Assembly: GCF_007049795.1 (NCBI RefSeq)
Contig: NZ_SCFY01000022.1
Span: 1 to 64,000 of the forward strand
DNA length: 64,000 bases
Direction of reading: 5' to 3'
From: Ectopseudomonas mendocina
GTDB lineage: Bacteria; Pseudomonadota; Gammaproteobacteria; Pseudomonadales; Pseudomonadaceae
Shown in pieces: positions 33,462 to 41,941 of the stretch; within the stretch, counting starts at the first letter, position 1, and each line of letters begins with the position of its first letter. A program made the translations under genes and the position numbers. The notes beneath the pieces are model-generated. The model did not search any database. It saw only the letters and a program-made list of their open reading frames with translations, and was not told the DNA's origin.

Positions 33462-34889
33462 TTACAGACTCAGGAAACCGTCATACAGCCCGTAGGCGGC
33501 GATGGCGGCACCGATCAGTACGGCGACAAAAATCAATTTCTCGACGCCGGTGAAGATGGGCTGCCCCAGCTCGCGCTTGGCCTTGGCGAAGAGGATCGCG
33601 CCAGGGGCATAGAGCAGCGCCGAGAGCAGCAGGTACTGCACGCCGGCGGCATACACCAGCCACACCGCGTACAGGGTGGAGATGGCGGCGATCAGCAGGT
33701 CCTTGTTGCGCTCGCCGGCGGCGTTCTCGTAGGTCTCGCCGCGCACCGCCAGCAATACCGCGTAGGCGCTGGACCAGAAGTACGGCACCAGAATCATCGA
33801 GGTGGCCAGGTACAGCAGGCTGAGGTAGGTGGAGGCGTTGAACAGGGTGATGATCAGAAACAGCTGGATCAGTCCGTTGGACAGCCACAGCGCATTGGCC
33901 GGAACGTGGTTGGCGTTCTCCTTGCGCAGGAACGCCGGCATGGTGTGGTCGCGGGCGCTGGCGAAGAGAATCTCGGCGCACAGCAGCGTCCAGGACAGCA
34001 AGGCGCCTGCCAGTGAGACGATCAGGCCGATGGAGATCAGTTGCGCGCCCCAGGGGCCGACCACCTGCTCCAGCACGGCAGCCATGGACGGATTTTTCAG
34101 CCCGGCCAGTTCGGCTTGGGCCATGATGCCCTGGGATAGGATATTGACCAGAACCAGCAGCAGAAGCACACCGACGAAACCGATCACCGTTGCCTTGCCG
34201 ACATCGCTGCGTTTTTCGGCGCGGGCGGAGAAGATGCTCGCGCCTTCGATGCCGATGAACACCCAGACGGTGACCAGCATCATGTTGCGCACCTGATCCA
34301 TCACGCTGCCCAGCTCGCTGTTGCCGCGGCCCCAGAAGTCCGCAGTGAATACGTCGAGCTTGAAGGCGATGGCGGCGATGATGATGAACAGTGCCAGCGG
34401 CAGCATCTTCGCCACCGTGGTCAGCGTGTTGATAAAGGCCGCTTCCTTGATCCCGCGCAGCACCAGAAAGTGCAGCAGCCAGAGCAGCAGCGAGGCGCCG
34501 ATCACCGCTGGCAGGGTGTTGCCTTCGCCGAAGACCGGGAAGAAGTAACCCAAAGTGGAAAACAGCAGCACCATGTAGCTGACGTTGCCGATCCAGGCGC
34601 TGATCCAGTAGCCCCAGGCTGAGGAAAAACCCATGTAGTCGCCGAAACCGGCCTTGGCGTAGGCGTACACCCCGCCGTCGAGTTCGGGCTTGCGGTTAGC
34701 CAGGGACTGGAACACGAACGCCAGGGTCAGCATGCCGACCCCGGTGATCAGCCAGCCGATCAGGGTGGCGCCGGCGCTGGCGCTGGCGGCGATATTTTGC
34801 GGAAGCGAGAAGATACCGCCGCCGACCATGGAGCCGACGACCAGCGCGATCAGCGCGCCGAGGCGGAGTTTTTGCGTCGAATCAGACAT
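33462..34889 (-). CDS. arcD: Arginine/ornithine antiporter
   Basis: Inner-membrane APC-superfamily exchanger that brings in arginine against ornithine without net energy cost. The 475-residue protein has about 12 helices. It starts LGALIALVVGSMVGGGIFSLPQN, with the substrate-binding GSMVGGGIF loop in helix 1. It is the first gene of arcDABC. Candidate FNR/ANR-type sites lie upstream at 34952-34965 and 35016-35029, matching the known anaerobic control of this operon in P. aeruginosa. Confidence 0.95.
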   Translation of the reverse strand: MSDSTQKLRLGALIALVVGSMVGGGIFSLPQNIAASASAGATLIGWLITGVGMLTLAFVFQSLANRKPELDGGVYAYAKAGFGDYMGFSSAWGYWISAWIGNVSYMVLLFSTLGYFFPVFGEGNTLPAVIGASLLLWLLHFLVLRGIKEAAFINTLTTVAKMLPLALFIIIAAIAFKLDVFTADFWGRGNSELGSVMDQVRNMMLVTVWVFIGIEGASIFSARAEKRSDVGKATVIGFVGVLLLLVLVNILSQGIMAQAELAGLKNPSMAAVLEQVVGPWGAQLISIGLIVSLAGALLSWTLLCAEILFASARDHTMPAFLRKENANHVPANALWLSNGLIQLFLIITLFNASTYLSLLYLATSMILVPYFWSSAYAVLLAVRGETYENAAGERNKDLLIAAISTLYAVWLVYAAGVQYLLLSALLYAPGAILFAKAKRELGQPIFTGVEKLIFVAVLIGAAIAAYGLYDGFLSL

Positions 34890-34951
34890 CTCAATTACCT
34901 CCTTGTCACAGCGGGACTTGGGTATTGAGCGCGTTTGGCGAGCACTGCATC

Positions 34952-34965
34952 CTGACCTGAATCAA
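34952..34965 (-). promoter_or_regulatory. ANR/FNR-like box upstream of arcD
   Basis: Minus strand TTGAT-TCAG-GTCAG (forward CTGACCTGAATCAA). The left half is perfect against TTGAT-N4-ATCAA, and the right half matches in three positions. A TSS 41 bases downstream would fall near 34917, about 28 bases before the arcD ATG. Confidence 0.6.
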
Positions 34966-35015
34966 TAGCTCAGGATTCGTCAACGCACATCCATTCCTTA
35001 AGCGTTGTCGAGCCC

Positions 35016-35029
35016 CTGATGAGCATCAG
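35016..35029 (-). promoter_or_regulatory. Second ANR/FNR-like dyad upstream of arcD
   Basis: CTGAT-GAGC-ATCAG is a perfect dyad with the full TGAT-N4-ATCA core and only the outermost bases off consensus. It lies about 60 bases upstream of the first box. Confidence 0.5.
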
Positions 35030-35245
35030 GACTGCAGCTCCGACTGACACCATAGTCCGAACTTTTCGTTACGCAATGATGGCCAGGCGAGATGGAATGG
35101 CGAGGAGGGAGGGAACGAACGGGGCGTTTGGCCCCGCTCGACGCGCCGGCCGGATAGGCTGGCGCAGACCCGAAGGTCAGGAGGAGAGAACACGGCGCTG
35201 GGCGGGTAGCCCCTGCAGGCAGTTGCGTCATGTGGTTACAGCATG

Positions 35246-35276
35246 CCGCGGAAAGCTTTCATCCAGCTTTCCGCGG
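35246..35276 (-). terminator. Terminator-like hairpin downstream of putA
   Basis: CCGCGGAAAGCT (35246-35257) and AGCTTTCCGCGG (35265-35276) form a perfect 12-bp stem with a 7-base loop just after the putA stop. There is no clear T-run on the minus strand, so efficiency is uncertain. Confidence 0.65.
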
Positions 35277-35291
35277 TGTTATCGGCTGCGA

Positions 35292-38200
35292 TCAGCCGAT
35301 GGTCATCAGGCTGGCGTTGCCGCCAGCCGCAGCGGTGTTGACGCTCAGGGCGTGCTCCACCAGCAGACGTTCCAGAGCGATGTCGGTCTCGCCCTTGTTC
35401 AGGCCGTGTACACCGACGATGGCGCCCTTGCGCTGCGCTGCCTGCTCGCTGACTGCGCGCAACTGGTCGGAGTCGCCATGGTGCAGGATGGCGTCCAGCT
35501 CCACGTCGACGCTGTTCCAGTCGGCCACCAGCTGGATGTGCTTCTGCACCTCCTTCGGCAGTTCGCTGTACAGCGCGCGTTGGCCTTCCAGCCAGATCGC
35601 CTTGCTGCCCACCGCCAGAGTGGCGGCGAGTTGCGCCAGCAGATCGCCGCGTTCGTCGGCCAGGTTCAGTACATGTTCGCGCGGCAGCAGGGTGTAGCTG
35701 TTGCGCTCGCCGGTCGGGCCGGTCAGCACGTGGCTGCTGTAACTCTGCGACAGCGCACGGTAGTGCTCGAACAGTGCGGCGATGGCCGGCTCCTGCTTGC
35801 CTGCCCAGTCGGCGAAGGCACTGCGCACCTTGTCCAGCTCGCTCGGCACCGGCAGGGCTTGCACCTCGGCCTGTTGCAGGTACTGGGCGACGGCCTCCTG
35901 CGGGCGGGTCGAGAGCAGGCGATAGAGGTACAGCGGGCCACCGGCTTTCGGGCCGGTGCCGGACAGACCTTCGCCACCGAAGGGCTGTACGCCGACTACG
36001 GCGCCGACCATGTTGCGGTTCACATACAGGTTACCGACCTTGGCGGTGCCGACCACCTGAGCGATGGTCTCGTCGATGCGGGTGTGCACGCCGAGGGTCA
36101 GGCCGTAGCCGCTGTCGTTGATCTGCTGCAGCAGCTTGCCCAGGTCCGCGCGCTGGTAGCGCACCACGTGCAGCACCGGGCCGAAGATTTCGCGCTTCAT
36201 CTCGTCGAAGCTGTCCAGCTCGATCAGGGTCGGCACGACGAAAGTGCCGCGCTTGATCTCCTCACCGTTGACGCGCGCCAGTTGGGTAACCTTGCGGCCT
36301 TTCTCGCGCAGCTTGGCGATGTGGGTGTCGATGCCAGCCTTGGCTTCGGCGTCGATCACCGGGCCGATGTCGGTGTTCAGGCGTTCCGGGTTGCCGAGTG
36401 TGTACTCGGCCATGGCGCCCTTGAGCATGGTCAGCACGCGGTCGGCCACGTCGTCCTGCACGCACAGCACGCGCAGGGCCGAGCAGCGCTGGCCGGCGCT
36501 GTCGAAGGCGGAAGCGACCACGTCCATCACCACCTGCTCGGTCAGCGCCGAGGAGTCGACGATCATGGCGTTGAGGCCGCCGGTTTCGGCGATCAGCGGG
36601 ATGGTGCGGCCCTGGGCATCCAGGCGACCGGCGATGTTGCGCTGGAGGATGCCGGCCACTTCGGTGGAACCGGTGAACATCACCCCGCGCACACGCTCGT
36701 CACCCACCAGGCGCGCGCCGACGGTTTCGCCACGACCCGGCAGCAGTTGTACGGCGCCAGCTGGTACGCCGGCCTCGAGCAGAATACGCACGGCTTGCGC
36801 AGCGATCAGCGGCGTCTGTTCCGCCGGCTTGGCCAGCACGGTGTTGCCGGCGGCCAGTGCAGCGGCCACCTGGCCACTGAAGATCGCCAGGGGAAAGTTC
36901 CACGGGCTGATGCACACCACCGGGCCCAGGGGGCGGTGGCCGTCATTGCCGAAGCTGCGTGCCTGGATCGCGTAGTAACGCAGGAAGTCCACCGCCTCGC
37001 GCACTTCGGCGATGGCGTTGGCGAAGGTCTTGCCGGACTCACGCACCAGCAGGCCCATCAGTTGCTGCAGCTCGGCTTCCATCAGGTCGGCGGCGCGCTC
37101 CAGTACGGCGGCACGCTCGGCCGGCAGGGTGGACTGCCAGATCTGGCCGCTGGCCAGGGCGCAGAGGATGGCGCTGTCGACATCCTTGACGCTGGCTTCG
37201 CGTACATGGCCAACCAGGTCGCGGTGATCGGCCGGGTTGCGCACTGGCTCCGGCTCGCCCGGATTGACGCCATCACAACCGAGCATCGGCTCGGCCAGAT
37301 AGCTCTGGTTGGCGGTCGACAGCAGCGCCGAGGATAGCGAGCCGAGACGGTGTTCGTTGGCCAGGTCGAGGCCGGAGGAGTTGACCCGCTCCTTGCCGTA
37401 CAGGTCACGCGGCAGGGCGATGCGCGGATGCGGCAGGCCGATGGTGCCTTCCTGCGCGGCCATCTGTTCGACCTGCAGCACCGGGTCGAGCACCAGGTCT
37501 TTCAGCGAGATGCTGTGGTCGGCGATGCGGTTGACGAAGCTGGTGTTGGCGCCGTTTTCCAGCAGGCGGCGCACCAGGTAGGCCAGCAGGGTTTCATGGC
37601 TGCCCACTGGCGCGTAAATGCGGCACGGGCGGTTCAGCTTGCCGTCGGCGATCTTGCCAACGACCTGCTCGTACAGCGGCTCGCCCATGCCGTGCAGGCA
37701 CTGGAACTCGTACTGGCCTGGGTAGTAGTTCTGCCCGGCCAACTGGTAGATGGCCGACAGCGAGTGGGCGTTGTGGGTGGCGAACTGCGGGTAGATGGCT
37801 TCCGGCGCGGCCAGCAGCTTGCGTGCGCAGGCCAGGTAGGACACGTCGGTGTACGGCTTGCGGGTGTATACCGGATAGCCTTCCAGGCCATTGACCTGGG
37901 CCAGCTTGATCTCGCTGTCCCAGTAGGCGCCCTTGACCAGGCGGATCATCAGGCGGTGGCGGCTGCGCTTGGCCAGGTCGATGACGTAGTCGATCACGTA
38001 CGGGCAGCGCTTCTGGTAGGCCTGGATGACGAAGCCGATACCGTTCCAGCCGGCCAGCGATGGCTCGAAGCACAGGCGCTCGAGCAGGTCCAGCGACAGC
38101 TCCAGGCGGTCGGCTTCCTCGGCGTCGATGTTGAGGCCGATGTCGTACTGCTTGGCCAACTGGGTCAGGCCCAGCAGGGTCGGGTACAGCTCGTCCATCA

Positions 38201-39227
38201 CGCGCTCGTACTGGGCGCGGCTATAGCGCGGGTGCAGGGCGGACAGTTTGATCGAGATGCCCGGGCCTTCGTAGATGCCGCGACCGTGCGAGGCCTTGCC
38301 GATGGCGTGGATGGCCTGCTCGTAGGAGGCCAGGTAACGCTTGGCGTCTTCCTCGGTCAGCGCGGCTTCACCGAGCATGTCGTAGGAATAGCGGAAGCCC
38401 TTGGCCTCCAGGTTGGAGGCGTTGGCCAGGGCTTCAGCGATGGTTTCGCCGGTGACGAACTGCTCACCCATCAGGCGCATGGCCATGTCCACGCCCTTGC
38501 GGATCACCGGCTCGCCGCTCTTGCCGATGAGTCGGTTTAGCGCCGAGGTCATGCCGGCTTCGGTGTGGGTCGACACCAGCTTGCCGGTGATCAGCAGACC
38601 CCAGCTCGCCGCGTTGACGAACATCGACGGGCTCTGGCCGAGGTGCTGGCTCCAGTTGCCGTTGGCGATCTTGTCGCGGATCAGCGCGTCGCGGGTGGCC
38701 TTGTCGGGGATGCGCAGCAGAGCTTCGGCCAGGCACATCAGCGCCACGCCTTCCTGCGACGACAGCGAGAACTCCTGCAGCAGGCCCTGCACCAGGCCCT
38801 GACGGCCGCTGGCGTTCTTCTGGTTACGCAGCTTTTCGGCGATGCCAAGAGCCAGCTTCTGCGAGGCCTCGGCTTGCTCCGGGTTCAGGCGCGCCTGCTC
38901 CAGCAGCATCGGTACCACTTCGGTTTCCGGGCGGCGATAGGCGCTGGTGATGGCGGCGCGCAACACCGACTGCGGGAGGATGCTCTCGGCGAAATCGAGG
39001 AACACCTGCAGACCCTGTTCGGTCAGCGATTCCAGGGCTTCTTCACCGGCGGCTGCGGCCAGGCCGGCATGCTCGGCGGGCGTCAGGCCACTCTCGACTT
39101 GCTCCAGATAATTGAAGATCGCCTGCTTGATCATCCAGTGCGGCGTGCGGTCGATCTGCGCGGCGGCCTTTTTCAGGCGTTCGCGGGTGGCATCGTCGAG
39201 TTTCACGCCAAGAGTGGTAGTAGCCAT
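35292..39227 (-). CDS. putA: PutA, trifunctional proline dehydrogenase / P5C dehydrogenase / repressor
   Basis: Oxidises proline to glutamate in two steps, FAD-dependent then NAD-dependent, and represses its own gene. The 1311-residue chain begins with a ribbon-helix-helix DNA-binding domain (about 5-44). The TIM-barrel proline dehydrogenase follows (to about 570, with RLVKGAYWDSEIK). The aldehyde dehydrogenase (about 620-1110) has catalytic C915 in GQRCSALR and E881 in AETGGLN. A C-terminal domain (about 1115-1311) completes the long form. Candidate GTTGCA operators lie upstream. No putP is adjacent. A hairpin terminates the unit. Confidence 0.96.
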   Translation of the reverse strand: MATTTLGVKLDDATRERLKKAAAQIDRTPHWMIKQAIFNYLEQVESGLTPAEHAGLAAAAGEEALESLTEQGLQVFLDFAESILPQSVLRAAITSAYRRPETEVVPMLLEQARLNPEQAEASQKLALGIAEKLRNQKNASGRQGLVQGLLQEFSLSSQEGVALMCLAEALLRIPDKATRDALIRDKIANGNWSQHLGQSPSMFVNAASWGLLITGKLVSTHTEAGMTSALNRLIGKSGEPVIRKGVDMAMRLMGEQFVTGETIAEALANASNLEAKGFRYSYDMLGEAALTEEDAKRYLASYEQAIHAIGKASHGRGIYEGPGISIKLSALHPRYSRAQYERVMDELYPTLLGLTQLAKQYDIGLNIDAEEADRLELSLDLLERLCFEPSLAGWNGIGFVIQAYQKRCPYVIDYVIDLAKRSRHRLMIRLVKGAYWDSEIKLAQVNGLEGYPVYTRKPYTDVSYLACARKLLAAPEAIYPQFATHNAHSLSAIYQLAGQNYYPGQYEFQCLHGMGEPLYEQVVGKIADGKLNRPCRIYAPVGSHETLLAYLVRRLLENGANTSFVNRIADHSISLKDLVLDPVLQVEQMAAQEGTIGLPHPRIALPRDLYGKERVNSSGLDLANEHRLGSLSSALLSTANQSYLAEPMLGCDGVNPGEPEPVRNPADHRDLVGHVREASVKDVDSAILCALASGQIWQSTLPAERAAVLERAADLMEAELQQLMGLLVRESGKTFANAIAEVREAVDFLRYYAIQARSFGNDGHRPLGPVVCISPWNFPLAIFSGQVAAALAAGNTVLAKPAEQTPLIAAQAVRILLEAGVPAGAVQLLPGRGETVGARLVGDERVRGVMFTGSTEVAGILQRNIAGRLDAQGRTIPLIAETGGLNAMIVDSSALTEQVVMDVVASAFDSAGQRCSALRVLCVQDDVADRVLTMLKGAMAEYTLGNPERLNTDIGPVIDAEAKAGIDTHIAKLREKGRKVTQLARVNGEEIKRGTFVVPTLIELDSFDEMKREIFGPVLHVVRYQRADLGKLLQQINDSGYGLTLGVHTRIDETIAQVVGTAKVGNLYVNRNMVGAVVGVQPFGGEGLSGTGPKAGGPLYLYRLLSTRPQEAVAQYLQQAEVQALPVPSELDKVRSAFADWAGKQEPAIAALFEHYRALSQSYSSHVLTGPTGERNSYTLLPREHVLNLADERGDLLAQLAATLAVGSKAIWLEGQRALYSELPKEVQKHIQLVADWNSVDVELDAILHHGDSDQLRAVSEQAAQRKGAIVGVHGLNKGETDIALERLLVEHALSVNTAAAGGNASLMTIG

Positions 39228-39372
39228 GAGGAGTCCTACTTATTGTCAGGTTATGCACGGTAAAAACCGCCGGAGCAGTTTTTGACGTCGCTTGCGACGG
39301 CCCGAAGCGGTGCCGCCATGAATGGCGGGCAACAAAAAAGCTGCGGGAGATTAAACCCGCTTCGGTGCTTGG

Positions 39373-39388
39373 TGCAACTAGGTGCAAC
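39373..39388 (-). promoter_or_regulatory. Tandem PutA operator candidates (GTTGCA x2)
   Basis: TGCAAC at 39373-39378 and 39383-39388 reads GTTGCA on the putA strand, the six-base site recognised by the PutA ribbon-helix-helix domain in E. coli. The copies are exactly 10 bases apart, on the same helical face. Confidence 0.6.
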
Positions 39389-39552
39389 CAATTAGCTTGG
39401 CATCCCGACGGACGTTAATTTTGTCCACGTGTCTGCCGCTATAGCGCCTGGATATAGCAGTTTCAGAGCATGAGTGCATCTCGCAGCGTGGACGTTGGCG
39501 CGCTAGCGCGCGCTCGTGTTATCCAGCGTGCCGATGCGCTGCGTCATCATGG

Positions 39553-39569
39553 TGCAACCTTGGTGCTAC
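39553..39569 (-). promoter_or_regulatory. Third PutA operator candidate with imperfect neighbour
   Basis: TGCAAC (39553-39558) is followed 11 bases later by TGCTAC (39564-39569), one base off. Both sit in a repeated GGTGC(A/T)ACC context like the pair at 39371-39390. Confidence 0.4.
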
Positions 39570-39839
39570 CCCTTGTGCGGGTGCTCCGCGCTGGGACGGT
39601 CAAGGCGTCGATCACGATCGCGACTGAGTTACACCTGATCAGCATAGACCGCGGGATTGCAGCAGTGTGGCTCCCGGTCGTCGGAAGCGGACTGCGCTAT
39701 CTTTTCCGGCTGAGGTGGGGGCGGTATGACTAAGGATTAGTCGCTGCAGGGGGAGGACTAACGGCGGTACGAGACATTCACTCGTCTGGATGGCGGGCGG
39801 TTTAGTGCAGCGTTTGTGCGTGTCAGGCAAAGTCAGGGC

Positions 39840-40442
39840 CTAAAGCGTTCCCAAGATCAACTGCGCCGCCACCGCGAACATCATCGCCGCTACACCGAGG
39901 TCGATCAGGCGCCAGGTCAGTGGCCTTGCCAGCCAGGGTGCAAGCCAGGCGGCGCCAAGTGCCAGTGTGGCAAACCAGAGAAAGGAGGCGCTGGCAGCGC
40001 CTGCCGCATAGGCGCCAGGTTCTGGTTGCTGGGCGCCGAGCGAGCCGATCAGCAGCACGGTATCCAGATAGACATGCGGGTTGAGCAGGGTGACCGCCAG
40101 GGCGGCGAGCATCACCGCGCGCAATGAGCGCGGCTCGCTACCTGCCGCTTGCAGTGATTGCGGGCGCGCAGCGCGCAGCAGCGCCTGGCTGCCGTACCAA
40201 AGCAGGAAGGCAGCACCGCCCCAGCGAGCGATGGCCAGCAAGGTCGGGCTCTGCGCCAGCAGGCTGGCCAGGCCGAACACACCAGCAGCCACCAGCAGGG
40301 CATCGCAGACGATGCACAGGGCGGCCACCGGCAGATGGTGTTCCCGGCGCAGGCTCTGCGCCAGGACGAAGGCGTTCTGCGCGCCGATGGCCATGATCAG
40401 GCCGATGGCCACCAACAGGCCGTTGCTATAGCTCTGCCACAT
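39840..40442 (-). CDS. argO: LysE/ArgO-family amino acid exporter
   Basis: Inner-membrane exporter of 200 residues with about six helices. It starts at ATG 40442 (MWQSYSNGLLVAIGLIMAIGAQNAFVL), with the GAQNAF and LLNPHVYLDT motifs of the LysE superfamily. ArgO exports arginine and LysE exports lysine, and the adjacent divergent ArgP-type regulator supports this. The start shares one base with the stop of the upstream ACT-domain gene, so the two are translationally coupled. Confidence 0.9.
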   Translation of the reverse strand: MWQSYSNGLLVAIGLIMAIGAQNAFVLAQSLRREHHLPVAALCIVCDALLVAAGVFGLASLLAQSPTLLAIARWGGAAFLLWYGSQALLRAARPQSLQAAGSEPRSLRAVMLAALAVTLLNPHVYLDTVLLIGSLGAQQPEPGAYAAGAASASFLWFATLALGAAWLAPWLARPLTWRLIDLGVAAMMFAVAAQLILGTL

Positions 40443-40855
40443 CACGCTGACTCCGGTATGGACGCCGCCGACAACGCGCGCAAGGTGGACAGCGCCTGCT
40501 CGGCACGCTCGCTGGGCACGAAGATATGGTCGTGATGAAAGCCGGCGACCACGTTGCAACTGATTTCCGCCTGCGTCAGGGCAGCAGAGAAGGATGCTGT
40601 GAGGCCCACGGCAGCCAGCGACGAATGCACCTCAAGGGTGATCCAGGCAGCGACGTAGTCGTAGTGCAGGCCATGGGCGTCGGCGACTTCGCGCGGTAAC
40701 ACTAGGCTGAGGCCTTCGGTTTCGCGCAGGCTGACGATGGGCTGCAGGCCGCTGCAGTCATGCTCGGTCGGGACGCAGCAGAACACGTAGTGACCGGGAT
40801 TAAGCCGCGGCGTCATGCTCTGCAGCAGGCGCGCGAGGTTGGTTTCGCCGGACAT
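40442..40855 (-). CDS. ACT-domain protein in the argO operon
   Basis: A 137-residue protein with two small ACT-like regions: HYVFCCVPTE followed by ETEGLSLVLP, and WITLEVHSSLAAVGLTASFSAAL with the SCNVVAGFHHDHIFVP strand. ACT folds usually bind amino acids. Coupled directly to the exporter gene and divergent from argP, it may sense arginine or lysine for export. No enzyme domain is attached. Function otherwise unknown. Confidence 0.82.
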   Translation of the reverse strand: MSGETNLARLLQSMTPRLNPGHYVFCCVPTEHDCSGLQPIVSLRETEGLSLVLPREVADAHGLHYDYVAAWITLEVHSSLAAVGLTASFSAALTQAEISCNVVAGFHHDHIFVPSERAEQALSTLRALSAASIPESA

Positions 40856-40949
40856 GGCGGGCTCCTGATTGGATTGAATGCTGGCGAGTCTGCTGCGTGC
40901 GGATGTATAAGAGAAACCAATATTACTGATCGCTCATTAGGAAAATCGA

Positions 40950-41846
40950 TTGTTCGATTACAAACTTCTCGCTGCGCTGGCGGCGGTGGTGGAGCAGGCT
41001 GGCTTCGAACGTGCCGCGCAGGTGCTGGGGCTGTCGCAGTCGGCGGTATCGCAGCGCATCAAGTTGCTCGAAGCACGGGTCGGCCAGCCGGTGCTGGTGC
41101 GCGCGACGCCACCGGCGCCTACCGAAACCGGCCGACGTCTGCTCAATCACGTGCAGCAGGTGCGCCTGCTCGAGCGCGACCTGCAGGGCCAGGTGCCGGG
41201 GCTGGACGAGCAGGCCTTGCCCGAGCGCCTGCGCATCGCCATCAACGCCGACAGCCTGGCGACCTGGTGGGCGACGGCGACATCCGAGTTCTGCGCCGAC
41301 CAGCAAGTGCTGATGGAGCTGGTGGTGGAAGATCAGGAAGTGGGCCTCAAGCGCATGCGCGCCGGTGAAGTGGCCGGTTGCGTGTGTGCTGCCGAGCGCC
41401 CGGTGGCGGGTGCGCGCAGCCTGGCGCTGGGTGCGATGCGTTATCGCGCGCTGGCCAGCCCGGCCTTCATGGCTCGGCATTTTGCCGCTGGCGTCAGCGC
41501 CGAAACCCTGGCGCGGGCACCGGCCATCGTCTACGGCCCGGATGATCAGTTGCAGCATCGCTACCTGGCGAGCCTCGGGGTCACGGGTGCCTTCGCCTAT
41601 CACCTGTGCCCCTCGTCCGAAGGGTTCGTGCGTCTGACCGAAGGCGGCCTCGGCTGGGGCCTGGTGCCGGAATTGCAGGTACGAGAAGAGCTGGCCAGCG
41701 GCAGGCTGGTGGACCTGGTACCCGAGCACTGCATCGATGTGCCGTTGTATTGGCACCACTGGCGCAATGGCGGCGAATTGCTCGGCGAACTGACTGAGCA
41801 ACTGCGTCGTCACTCCGCGTCGGTGCTGGTGCCGTTGCCCCCGTGA
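40950..41846 (+). CDS. argP: LysR-family regulator ArgP/IciA
   Basis: A 298-residue LysR regulator of the ArgP family, which in E. coli activates argO with arginine and is held inactive by lysine. The start is TTG 40950, with AGGAA (40939-40943) upstream. The N-terminus FDYKLLAALAAVVEQAGFERAAQVLGLSQSAVSQRIK is the family hallmark, followed by the effector domain (about 90-290) with DDQLQHRYL. It is divergent from the ACT-argO pair across a 94-base region that should contain its binding site. Confidence 0.92.
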   Translation: MFDYKLLAALAAVVEQAGFERAAQVLGLSQSAVSQRIKLLEARVGQPVLVRATPPAPTETGRRLLNHVQQVRLLERDLQGQVPGLDEQALPERLRIAINADSLATWWATATSEFCADQQVLMELVVEDQEVGLKRMRAGEVAGCVCAAERPVAGARSLALGAMRYRALASPAFMARHFAAGVSAETLARAPAIVYGPDDQLQHRYLASLGVTGAFAYHLCPSSEGFVRLTEGGLGWGLVPELQVREELASGRLVDLVPEHCIDVPLYWHHWRNGGELLGELTEQLRRHSASVLVPLPP

Positions 41847-41941
41847 GCGGCCCGCCGGGTCGTCGTTATGGCCGCCGCCGACAGCGCGTTACGACAATCG
41901 CACTGCTAGAGTGCGGCAACTACAAGAATCAAGGGTAGGGG

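Larger units (their letters stand above)
34890..35245. other. arcD promoter and leader region
   Basis: About 355 bases between the arcD start and the putA terminator hairpin. Besides the two ANR-like boxes, no gene is supported. The part nearest putA is GC-rich and without recognisable signals. Confidence 0.5.
39228..39839. other. putA promoter region and gene-free spacer
   Basis: About 610 bases with no supported gene. The 87-codon frame at 39470-39733 has no ribosome site and no recognisable product. It contains candidate PutA operators (39373-39388 and 39553-39569) and a small dyad GACTAA-GGA-TTAGTC (39728-39742). Confidence 0.5.

Noticed and set aside
35019..37337. A 772-codon plus-strand open frame opposite putA
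   Set aside because: Antisense to putA, no ribosome site, no family resemblance. It is a codon-bias artefact, like other long antisense frames at 8720-10015, 10463-12256, 20063-21658, 27914-29404, 44589-46028 and 48302-49351.
39470..39733. An 87-codon plus-strand frame in the putA upstream region
   Set aside because: No ribosome site, no recognisable domain, and it overlaps candidate PutA operators. Treated as non-coding.
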